Part shown: in pieces, positions 45,380 through 57,242 of the stretch | How the letters are laid out: each line of letters starts with the position of its first letter | How positions within the stretch are numbered: position 1 is the first letter of the stretch | Source of the DNA: Scortum barcoo | Lineage: Eukaryota > Chordata > Actinopteri > Centrarchiformes > Terapontidae | Direction of reading: 5' to 3' | DNA length: 64,000 bases | Assembly (NCBI GenBank): GCA_023238725.1 | Contig: CM041553.1 | Span: forward strand, 6,285,001-6,349,000 | Made by a program: the position numbers and the translations under genes | The notes under the pieces: generated by a model | What the model saw: only the letters and a program-made list of their open reading frames with translations | What the model was told of the DNA's origin: nothing | Database searches by the model: none

Positions 45380-45720
45380 GCCGAGACTAGCCGAGGCGCT
45401 ACCGTTAGCTCCGTTAGCTGTACATGCAAGTAAAGGCTGCTGAGCGTCAGCTCCGGCTGCAACTGCTGAAAAAGTGAACAAGTGTGTGTTTGTCACTTTA
45501 CTCTCGGAGGCGCTCACTTTGTTTCGGTCAATTCATGAGGAGTTTTAGAAAAAAAAAGTTTCTTGCCGTGACTTGCCGTTCAAAAAAGCGCACCCACCCG
45601 TGCTTAAACTCCTAGTCCCGCCCCCTTAGGTCCCACTCCTTTGGAATGTCGGTCCGTAACCATGGCAATCTCGGGTGTACACAGAATTTTACGCGCTGTC
45701 ATTGGTTTCCCGAGCTGTCA
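45380..45720 (-). promoter_or_regulatory. CpG-rich promoter-like region of rgs12
   Basis: This is the richest cluster of CpG in the non-coding part of the window. It contains a GC box (CCCGCCCCC at 45617-45625), an RFX/X-box-like motif GTAACCATGGCAAT at 45656-45669, and an inverted CCAAT box (ATTGG at 45701). It lies between the candidate first exon and the coding exon. It may be an alternative promoter or a CpG island spanning the start region. No TSS can be fixed from sequence alone. Confidence 0.45.
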
Positions 45721-46069
45721 GTCAGGAAGAGCGGACAGTTATGCGGATAAATTGACTAAAAAAAAGTTAGTCTGAGATATCGCAGATAAAAGTCTCCGCA
45801 GGAGCTTTAATCAACAGGTGTCAAAACGAGGCAGCCAGAGAGAGAGAGTGTGTGAAAGAGTATTGGGAGTATTGTTGGAGGTAGAGTGTCGATCTGTCTT
45901 TAACCAGCGACAGAGCAAACAGCTGGCTACACCACGTCTGAGTTGTAAAGCAGGGAGAGAGAAGGAAAAGGTGGATGCAGGTCTCTCTCTCTTTATAATG
46001 TTCCGACAAAGTTGTTTGGCTGCTCACTCAGCTGCAGATTAACAACTACGACAATAAAACATGACTTAC

Positions 46070-46200
46070 TTGTGAGTGTCCGGCGGTGACGGGGCTCGGT
46101 CAGTGTCCATGGCTGAGCGGCTGAGGTTGGCTAGGTAAATTTGGGGACGATGGGTAAACAAAAGAAAAGGCTGCACCATCTGGCGAAGTGGCCTTAAGAG
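46070..46200 (-). other. rgs12: rgs12 candidate non-coding first exon
   Basis: A strong donor CACAA|GTAAGT ends at 46070. Upstream in sense lies CCGCTCAGCCATGGACACTG. If spliced to the acceptor at 44898, the ATG at about 46110 opens an upstream frame of about 23 codons (MDTDRAPSPPDTHK...) that stops before the RGS12 start. The 5' limit is arbitrary. A GGA/TCC-rich stretch (46198-46269) lies just upstream. Confidence 0.4.
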
Positions 46201-46299
46201 GAGGAGGAGGAGGAGAGGGAGGTGTGTTTGGAGAGGGCAGGAGGGGGTGTACAGAGGAGGAGGAGGAGGGGAGCATCTGACTGCTCAGATCATACAAGA

Positions 46300-47374
46300 A
46301 AATACTAGTAGTTGATGAAGCTCATGCTATATAGGTCTCTTATGATGGTGTATCTGTCTGAAAAGTTTTTTTTAAGGGGGGGATCAAGGTCCTACACTTT
46401 GTACACCTTAAAGCATCAACACAAAGCATGAAGGAGCAGCCCCAGCTAGCACTTAATGCCAATGATGTAAACTGAATACATCTACATCAGATAGAAACCC
46501 ACAGTGTTAATGTAAACCTTTGATGTGTGTGCAGTGCAAAGTCCCACTGTAGCGTCTATACCTGCATAGCTGTGTCAAACCAGAAAGAAGACCAGTTGTA
46601 TCCCAACATTTACACACCTGTTGGGTTATGTTTTTTTTTTTCAACCTCAAGTTATTAAAATTCAGAGTGGCAATAAGGTCTATAGAAAGCTCTAAAGCAT
46701 TGTAAGCTGTGTGCTTGTTGTAAATCATAGCAATGACATGATAAACCCCTTTTTACAAAGTTCAGCCATAAACACTGTTTGCTGTGTACAGTGACTTAAT
46801 TCTTGCGCCATCATGATTTCAGCCCAGTGCTTCATGAGCCATATGGCAGCTGTCTGGTAATCCTGTTAATACCTTTTAATCATGAACCACCCATCCTAAT
46901 GGGTGCTATAAAACAAGAACGACATATGTGTCACTGTTCAGCCTATAAAAGGGAATTAGGGCCTGGCTGAGAAAAGGAAATTGTACAAAATGTGATAACT
47001 TGATCGTGCATGAGCTCAGTTCAAGTTACAGTTCAATGTCTGATAAGAGTCTTCAAATGAAATGTGATACAATGGATTTTAAATGGGCCCATGTTGGTAG
47101 AGCATGTATTTTCTCTTCAACACTGCTTCACCAGTCTGGATAATCTGAGCTGGTTTGTCTCTGATTGAGAGAAAAACAAGGCTGAACACTTAAATGGTTG
47201 TATCCTCAAGTTGATAGTATTAAAAACACACAGTGGATCCTGTGTGTGCCGAGCAGTCCTGTTTGTTCTAGCTTTATCTGAGAACACAAAACGTTTCCAC
47301 TGGTTTTCATTTTAGTAGATGAGCTGAATTTACAACTCTCACGGTAGAGGTCAGACAGTTCAAAAACATCACAC
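46300..47374. other. intergenic gap between htt and rgs12
   Basis: About 1.1 kb with no exon, no recognisable repeat and no SANT/Myb-like coding sequence. In human, MSANTD1 lies between HTT and RGS12; nothing like it is visible here. Confidence 0.55.
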
Positions 47375-50340
47375 AAGAAAACATCTTTAAATAATTTATT
47401 CATTTCTACAACAGACCATATGCAGTGATTAATCTCTTTAAAATCTTAAAATGAAATGAAATACACAATCTCTCCATATTTTTATAGGCAACTGTAAAAA
47501 GAAAAATAGACAAAGGAGGCTCCATGTTCCTGATGGGGATCCAGACTGGGGAAAAAAAAAAAGTAAAACAGGAATCACATCATTCACAGTCTACACCACC
47601 TTCAGAGAATCATTAGCTAAATCAAAAACCAAGCACCAACATGCTAACTGCAAAGACAGCTGACATTATGGAGCATGTGAAGAACTTTGCAAAGAAAATA
47701 TTTGACCAGTGATTCTCAGCATTTTCCTTTGTCCAAGAACAATGACTATATTATGCTCCGAGTTGTTCATTCTTCAAGTGGAAGAAAAATAAAGTCTTTA
47801 AGGGAAGCATGTTAAATCAGTTGAACATGACCTTTGTCCATGACTTCCACACCCATCTCCCAAAACCACAAGATTTTGGGGTAATCGCATTACCCCCTGC
47901 AGGGGTCCCCAGTCAGTCTTTTCTCTTCTTATGTCTGGGGAGGATACTAAAAGACAAGATGAAAGAAACATTTTCTCTTTTCTCCCTGTTTTTGAATGAT
48001 TTCCTTTTAAACATTACACATAATGCGGGGGGGTTTCTGTCATCCTCCATTTCTTTTCTCCCCACACAAATCCAAGCTGACTTTGAACAGACAGTTGATC
48101 TTCTGAGGAAAAACAGCTCATTTAATATACTTCAGGGAGGCCTCACACTGGAAATTCAATAACCGCTGCAGAGGACTCAAGTCATTTATTGTGTGAATGC
48201 ATTATTTTAACATGATAAAAAGGAATCCAGTCACATTGCCTTTAAGGTCAGAAAATGGAATAGATTTAGCATACAAATCACTGTTTACTTTTTACGTATG
48301 GTAGGACTCTTTGCATATCAGGAGAGCACCTAACATCAACATGAGAGGAACTTCAAGTTTTTAAGTGCTAGGTGTATTTTAATATTTTCCACAAAGACAA
48401 TGAGTGATGAAATAGTTGCTAATCTTCAACGGAGACAAAACAATATTTAAAGCTCAACAGAAAACTCCCGCCGTCACGTGGCAGCACTGCGCTACACTTC
48501 CTCATGTTGATTTGTCAAAGCTGCTGTTGGTCGCTAAGGTTACAAGGCTCCCTTTGGATTGTGTTGCATCTCTTTCACACAACAGTCATGGCAACCATAC
48601 CCACGGATATACAGAATTAAGGACTATGCAAGAAAATAGCTAAGCATGCGTTCAAGCTTTCAGTGTACAGGACATACATATATTCAGTCTTTATCTAAGG
48701 CAAGTGTATGTACAGAGTAACGACGCCCAGCACACCCCTAGGCAACTCAAGGTCAAGTCTTCAATAAAATACTATAAGCTTGTAGCTTTCTGCGGTCTGC
48801 TGATTTTTTTTTTCCCCATTTTCCCACCATGTGTATGTGCGTGTTAAGACAGAAAAGAAAATGACATCACATTATCTTACTGTCTATTTTAAGATCTCTC
48901 TTTACACAGTTCTTATATCATGCACCATGGCTTTTGTATTACTTTACAATTACTTTTTACAAGAGACAAAGGTAACTCCATTTAAAGATGACAGGAAATT
49001 ACTTCCAGTCGTATTACAACAATAATAGTCACATCTTACATCCTGAGAATTAAAAAAAGTACAAGAAATGGACAGGTGGAATCTTTCAGGTGCACTGGGG
49101 AGTGTACTAGACTTGAATGCAGTTTAAAAAAATAAAAATAACTAGACAGATTGAAGAAATATCATAAAATCATAAGAGGAAATGGCTTCCTCGCTGCTAC
49201 TGGTTTAAAAAAAAAAAAAAAAGTCACTGCAATTTTGGTATTTTTCTTGCTTGACGGTTTCCACCATCTTACGTGTTGGTATATGGGCCCTTACACAGTT
49301 AAAACCATGTAAAACTTTGAAAACAGAGGAAAATTAGATTTTTCTTCTCTTTTTATACCTGCCAGTATATACCTGTCTAGTTCTCAGTCCATTCAATACA
49401 ACATCCTGAATAGGCCACTGGACAGATGCAAAAGTTGTAGCAACTTGCTGAAATGGGTGCAAACAAGTCACCCTTTGTGCAGTGACAAATACAATTTAAC
49501 ACCCACCCCCTGCTTCTTGGTAACTAGAAAGAGAAAACAAAACACTGTGGCTATTGGTGATCATTCTTACATGTAAAATATGTACTATTGAACTTGTGCA
49601 GAGAACGATCACAAGTAACTTAAATATAAAAAGATCTTCAAAGATATCAACAACATTAAGCAGGCATCTCTGACTCTTGTGTCAGCCCATTGTCAGTGTC
49701 CTAACCAGACCTTAAGCACTCTAACAAAACTCACTGAAAAATAGATGCATCGAAACTTTAAATATAGTAAATACTTTGCATTTTCTATTTTGTTTCTCTA
49801 TTTTACTTTACTGACATCACAATACTCAAGCAAGTCCTCACAGGAAAAACAAATCCAATTTTGTGTTTAATGTTATTTTTTTTTTATGTTTTTTAAATCA
49901 AGGTGCTGGGTAGGAGGAAGTGTTCAAGGTGCAGCCATACGTCTGGAGGAATGGTCAGCTAGAGGGGATGTGGTTGTAGGCAGAACCACAGTTTGAAAGT
50001 TTTGCAGCCAGTGTCCTTCGATAGGTGCACGCCTCAGACAGTCCTTTAACATACAACCTAAAACTGACATGGGTTCAGATCTCTGACTTCATCATGAGTT
50101 CAGTAGTTTTACTCAATTCATATCAGTATAAATGAGAAAAAAGGGGTGAGGCTACAGTAGATTGTTCCTTTAATGAAACTCTTCTCCCCCTCCATCACAA
50201 CTCAAGCGGGAGGTGCACATGGAGATCTAATTTCTCGCCCTACCACATTTCTCACCAACTAATTCCACTTCTCTCCCCATGCTTCGTTTCCCACCCCCCT
50301 GTCCTCTCTGTTCCTTCATGTCCATCTCAGTCCGTTGCCC
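47375..50340 (-). other. htt: htt 3' UTR (predicted)
   Basis: About 3 kb of AT-rich sequence without coding signal follows the htt stop. Sense AATAAA hexamers lie at 47395-47400 and 48185-48190, so at least two poly(A) sites are possible. Human HTT also has a long 3' UTR with two main poly(A) sites. The 3' limit is inferred. Confidence 0.5.
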
Positions 50341-50554
50341 TCAGAGTGATGTGTCCTGGTGGATTGACTGCAGACAGCCCAGCAGCTGGTAATAAGGGCT
50401 GCCCGGCGAGGCAACGGTCTCAAAGACAGACTGGAAAGCCCTGCGGTCCAGCTCCTCGTCAATCTGGTGCCGGTAGAAATCCATGGCCACCAGACAAAAC
50501 AGGTTGACGTCCACCACCTCACTGGAGCCCATTCGGCTTATGACGTGCGGCAGT
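50341..50554 (-). CDS. htt: htt last coding exon (human 67 equivalent)
   Basis: The 214 nt including the stop TGA (50343-50341) encode LPHVISRMGSSEVVDVNLFC, LVAMDFYRHQIDEELDRRAF and a tail ending QDTSL. The human protein ends differently (KVTTC) but at the same length. Confidence 0.96.
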
Positions 50555-51250
50555 CTGGTTGAGGGCGGGGGGGTTAAGGACAACAGATCACAATGTTTGG
50601 TAAGCTGGTCATAAACGCCTTGCTGCTACATCCCCACATAGGTACAACAACCCAACTCATGGGACTTGTCATGTAAGGATACAGGGCAGAGATCCACTGC
50701 GAGGTGGAAGCCGAGACAAAGAAACAGGAGAGGCTCCACATGGCCATGGCCACCGGTGTCCTCTGAGTGAAGTTGGACAAGGACAGCAGCACCCAGTCTC
50801 GCACCATAGAGGACTGGCCTGTGGCGTGGAGTGTCTGGAAAACCTGGAAATAGGTGCAGAGCAGATGGAGAGGCAAGAAAAAGGAGAAATTAGGCAAATT
50901 GATTTAAGATATTACCTCAAAAAAAGTGTGTAAAAAATGTGTATTAGCTGAATGCACAAAAACAAAACACAGAAATCTGATTATGGAATTGGATTGTAAA
51001 TTCTATTAAGTGCACTGATCTCATTTATTCTTCATTTTACATCCAAGGACAACAACAGGAACCCACTGTATTTGCTCCAGCTCAATGTTGCCTTGACAAC
51101 TTATCTTGTGAAACAGAGGTACCAAGTAACAACTTCACTGACGCTGGACTTCTCTGTAATGCTCCTTGTAAGAAGCAACCAGTTAAGGAACACAAAAAAG
51201 AAACCTTTGAGCACTGCAACATTTCTGTGATCAAAGAATCTGATTTGACA

Positions 51251-51281
<31 letters not shown>

Positions 51282-54200
51282 AATGAATGAAATAGAGCCA
51301 ATTTCACCTGAGAGTCTAATATAAAGAGAACATTGTTTTTAATCTTGTTATTGTTTGACAAACTACATGAAAACTAGTGTCGCGAGTGTTTTATTCCTTT
51401 GCATGGACTAGTGTCCAGCTGCTGACCTTGTAGACGACAGTGGCCATGAATTGTGGGTAAGGTTGCTGATTGGACAGGAACTCTCCGATGACCTTGTTCA
51501 TGACGTCCTGTGGCGGAAAGAAGTCATCGAGAAACTGGGGAAGAATCCTGGACACCACCCGAGCCTCACTGGGTAAACCTTTCCGGATCCTGCAAACAGA
51601 AAACCCCACAAGAGCAAACCATGATGGGAAACAAAACAAGTGCTTCTTGTGTTATGTAGCTGCCACCATTGAATGATTTGACACTACAAACCCACAGAGG
51701 TCAATGATGAACGGAGAAGGCTGAAAACTTAATTAAGTGTGTATGTTTTGTTTTTGAATCAATAAAACTGCAATTTTACAATTGGGTGTGTGCGTGTGTT
51801 TACCTGTCGAAGAGCACAGAGACCCTCTCCATGGCAACAATGATCGACTCGCTGTCTGGGGCCTGAGGGTCAGAGTGGGCGGGTCGACTGGCAGGGCTGG
51901 CTTTCTCCTTGCCTGAGGAGAAACCAACATGACCTGCCGTGACGCCCACCGCCTCTGCTACGGCAGAGCCAGAGTCAACCTGACCTCTAACCCCTGTCAC
52001 GTCTGAACCCGACGCAAGCACCGCTGAGAGGACGAGAGGGGGGGTGGCACCGGTCAAACCAGTGAGGGAGAGGTTAGAGTGGGAGTAGGGAAATTGATAT
52101 CATAAGATTCAGATCAGAATTTAGTTGACCTCAAACAGATAAATCGGGACAATTCTGGGAGCTACCTTCAGCCAAATCACATTAAGTAGGTTTTCTGTAA
52201 GTGACTGGTGCTTAACGTGCTAAATTTTCAATGCCACGTTTCTTGGCTACATTGCACGCTAGATTATCCTCTCCTGTGACCTGAATGTGCTTCAGCCTGC
52301 TTTGTTGTACAGGAGAAAAGAGAGGTATGCGGAACATTATAAGTCGGTCTGCATTTGCAAGATCCAGGATTTACCCGAAGAATTTGCTGGCTAACTCTCG
52401 GCAAGAAAAGAAGCGTTACTTAGCTCAGTATATGGACGACAACATGCAACATGAGTTGCTAGAGTTATTAGGGGCCAACGTAGGGGTTAGAGGTAGGGTA
52501 TATATCAGAGGGATGTATATAATACATGCAGCAAGCAAGCAGGCCTTATTGGGTTGGAGGGTAAGGGTAATAAGGGTTGGTTAGAACTTTACAAAGGTCT
52601 GTTATGGTGTGAAGAGAGATTTAATGTAAAATCACTTGTATTAGTCATGATAAGGTTCACAGTAAGAAGGTGGAGGTGTTACTGCAGTGGATGTAAAAAG
52701 GGTAAACTTGACAATTACTATCAATTGGATCTAAAATAAAATGTTTCCAGTACACCCTGTACACTGGAGTGGTGATAATATTCAAGTAGTGAAGACTTAT
52801 AAAACAATTATATAAAACAATTTGTTTCAGGTGTAGAGTAGGTATTGTAAAGCTGCATGCAATAGCATCATGCACAATCAGGTGTAAGATAGTGAGTTAG
52901 CATTTCAGTAAGCTTAGAGGCAGCATACTTCTACCTAATGTTATTCTAAAGACTGTCCTACCGTGAGGAATGGGACACCACCTAACTTTTAAAGACCATG
53001 AGAAACCAAATGTGAAACATTTTCTTTTTACTATCCCACTTCATAATGCAATACTGCTGTCTACATCTTTTTCAACATTTTTAGCTGTGTATAGCGATAG
53101 TGATAGAAAATCATTAGTGTGGGGGAGTTGGAGGGGTCACTTTGCAGCAAGCACTTAGGAAGGAAGGAGAAGAGAGCACAGGAAAGAAAGGGGAAACAAC
53201 CACACTGTGGCATTGTAATAAAGTAATATCTTCCATCTAACACCACTTCTTCAGCTTCAGTGAGAATAACTGATGATAATGGTCTAAGGTGAGTTAGCCA
53301 GCCAGCTCAGTCCCATGGTGAGTATGCAGCAGATTGAGAAAGTCACACCAGCAGTAATGGAAGCACCAGTCCAAATAAAGTACATGCAGGTGATTTAGCC
53401 AGAACCAAGATCCTTCATTGCATTTGTGGTCAATTTTAAGTGCGCGAGTCGTGTTAACGTTGTTCTTACCAGTATACATGCAGGTGAGCATGAGGCCCAG
53501 GGCGGCCATGGCTCTGTGTGGCGACGGCATGTTGACTCGGTCCACGCTGAGTTTGACCAGCGCTTCTCCGTCCACGCGGGACAACTGCTCCGACAGCAGG
53601 AGGCGCTCCAGACCGCGCAGCACGCAGTGATAGATGACGGAGGGAGTGGAGTCTTCGCTGGCTGACACCATCACACCGCACAGCTGGAAGACAGGGACAG
53701 AGGTGGGAGATGAAGCAGAGAAAAGGGATGCATAATGCTGGACAAAGTGAATAGCTAGTGAGGTATCAACTATGTATATTTAATGTGAAGTAATTTGAAT
53801 GTTCACACTACTGAACCAGCATGGACCAACTGCAACTGAAATTAAACTAAATAGTCTTTTTATATTTAATATTTAAATTTTTGTTAATGCTGGGGTACAA
53901 CAACCCCCAGTCAAGTTCACATTGCTTCACACATATGCACACAGGAAGTTTACCTGTATAACTCCAGCCATAAACTCAGCTCCTACATCCAGAGGGTAGT
54001 TCTCCATCATGTAGAAGGCCACTGCGCACATTACCAACACATGCTGCTGGTTATGCAGGTTCACACAGCTGCGGGACACAAAGAGAGGAGATATACATCA
54101 AAATTAAGATTCAAATAAAGTAGAGAGGCTAGCAGGTATTTCTTTGAAATGTGAAGGGCAGCACCTAGTGGCTAAATGTTATGCTGCACGATTGGTCCTA

Positions 54201-55381
54201 TTGGTATATTAATTTTGTTGTAATTGTTAACCGTTGTAATCAGTTGTTAATCTTATCTGATCAGATTTGTGCACTCACATCAACATGACATGATGAGATT
54301 ATTCTATCTGGGAAAATCCAAAAATAGGATTAAATTATCAGATCACCACAATATAATCATGTGGGTAGACTGGCAAACAATGCACCTGAAAAACTGCGGC
54401 AGACACACGTACTATAAATGCCCTTGGTTTTATCATAAAAGCAAACAAATGGCACAGATTGCTGGTTTGTGTTGTGAAGTTAAATTGTAATATCACTACC
54501 AGCTGTAACTAGACTCATCTTTAAAGCATTTACCTCAGTGCTCTACCGAGACAGATATAGGAACACCATCTCACCTCCTGGTCACACATCGACATTAAAA
54601 ACAGATTTTCTCCCTGAGGCTCTTTCGTCATCAGCTCATTAGATGATGAAATGAGGGCAGCGTCTGTTTGTTTAAGACAGAATGAGAGCAACACTCACTG
54701 AGCAATGGCCCTGAGGTTGGACAGCAGGTACTCGGAGACGGTGGGGATGAGTTGTTTGGCTGTGTCATCGAGCAGGTCACACTCCAACACATACAGCACT
54801 CCATGCAGAGCCCCCATGCGGCTGGGCAGGTGGGTACTGCGCAGGGTCGTCTCCAACAGGCGACACACAGGCTCTGCTATTGCTTTGTCCTAGGGATATA
54901 CATTCAGAGTTTTTTTTTTTTTTTTTTTTTTTTAAAAAATACACTGTGGCTTAACATATTACAGGTTAATGGTATACTATGACAAATCACAGACCCACTA
55001 CAGCCACTTACCATGCCCAGCACAGCAGCAGCCTTGCAGATGGCGGGCACCAGATACTGATTGAGGATCTCATCCTCTGGCGGGTGGAGCTTCTGCAGTT
55101 CCATCAGGGTGGAGAACATCATATCAAACTGGTTCCTCTCTGTGAACAGGTCCGACACCGCCAGCAGCTACAGAGAACGACAAGAGGGGGGAGTTGGCAA
55201 AGGAGTGAGAGGAGCAACGACACACATCTGTGTTTGTTGGATCTCCTTAAGTGTTTTTTTCCCCACCCCACAGACGAGCAAAATGTATTGTTTGGTTCAG
55301 GATGAGGAAAACTTGCTGAGTTGAGTTATTCTCCAGAGAACAGTAGAGAAACCTTTACTCATGTGAATGAACAGAACAGAC

Positions 55382-55428
<47 letters not shown>

Positions 55429-56675
55429 AAATCAGTGTAGCTCACCGATCGGACCACTTCACTGATTAGTATGGTCGGGGTCCTCCTGTTGCTCGGGGAG
55501 CCAGGGATCAGCCACTGGCTGTAGAGCTCCAGGAGAAACTGGGAACATGAATGAATGTCCACACCTGCACGATGCTTCCTGAAAACACAGAGAGTTGTAA
55601 GTCCGGTTATGCATTCTTGCTTCGGTGCACGTGCTAAGACAGAAGTAAAGGCACATGTCAAGTATTTGTCTGACCTAGAGTTGATGGGAGATAGAGGTGG
55701 AGAGGTGGGAGCTGGAGTGTCTGCTTCATCCTCTTCATCCTCACCCCATTCTTCCTCTGTCAGCGGGGTGATGTTGTTGCCAAGCCACACTGAGTGGATG
55801 GAGACCTGAAGAAAAAAATGCTATTGAAAATCTATTAAGAAATAAAAATAAAGAATTTTATTTTATCCACTTCATCTTTTTCCACATCTCTTACCTGCCC
55901 CAGTTTGTAGTCCATGTTGCCCATCTCCCTCTCTGTGTTGATCTGAAGCAGCAGCTTCTCATGGCTGATCAGTGTGCCTGCTAAAACAAAATTGAACATG
56001 AAAATTAAGAGTGTGCAGCAGCTGTGGACAGAGAGAGACTTTGTGGATGTGAATGATCAGTTACCAGCTGAGGCTGCTGACAAGGAGGGCACAGGGTCCC
56101 AGGCGTGGTACGGGTGGTGTGTATGGACATTGTCTCTCTTTGACACAAGAGCCTGAATTTCTCTTTCCACCTCACCCCTAATCACTGCAAGTTTCCTCCC
56201 AAACCTGGCCCAACACACACACACACTTACTTTAAATATTGTTCCATGCTTATTCTGGGCACTAGTACAGTGTAAATAGAGAATAGCTGAATAGCTACCG
56301 TGTTTCCAGGGCTTTGAGGCTCTTGTTGCGAGGCTGCTGTTCCAGACAGCTGACTGCAGGGTTGCCAGCAGTAGGCAGGGTCATGGCACTCAGCACCAGG
56401 CTGGTGATGGCCTGCACTGCTAACACATTCAACTGGGTACGCTCCAAGTCCTCCTAGCGACAAAAAGATAAACAAAACATTGAAGAAGATGGGTAAGAAA
56501 GAAGGAACAGAGAGCAGAACAGATTTTCCCACAATGTACTGCAATGTGTTTGAGAACTGATGATCATGACGGCTCACCCTGAACATACAAATGCTTTCAC
56601 ATCTCACATTAAACAAGGTGCGATGTGAGTAATCTTTCACATCCTTAAATGGTTTGTGAGATTGATACAATATTC

Positions 56676-56745
<70 letters not shown>

Positions 56746-57199
56746 ACGCACGCTGCATGCATGCATGTATGTATATACATACCTCCTGCTGTGTCTCCTC
56801 CTCCTGATCCATAGTGATGGGTTGGGTGACCAGCACCCCCAGCAGAGTGGCCCAGGTCTCCTCAAACTGAGTCCTGCTGCTCCAGCCTAAACATACAACA
56901 AAACCATTTAGATGGCTGAATGCTGCGCTTACGTCAGGTTGGGCCTGAGTATATAATGGTATTGCTGCAATAATAAAGTGAAAGCATATTTCATGACTGT
57001 GTTTTTCTGTACCCAGCGTGTTGATGCGGTAGAGGAATTCTCTGAAGACATCCTTTTCCTGCAGGAAGTCCACAGGGATCTCAGGCAGCGTTGTTCCGTA
57101 CTCTCCTCCTGGCTGAGGGGACCACCAGCCCAGTTTCCAAACCTACAGACACACAGACACACACACAGACACACACACACACAGACACACAGACACACA

Positions 57200-57242
<43 letters not shown>

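Noticed and set aside
52285..52739. Plus-strand open frames and GGGTAA/TAAGGG-rich stretch in an htt intron
   Set aside because: No domain or splice logic. The telomere-like words are irregular and not tandem.
56227..56865. 212-codon minus-strand frame with HTHTHT run
   Set aside because: Out of frame with htt and created by the 67-bp microsatellite.
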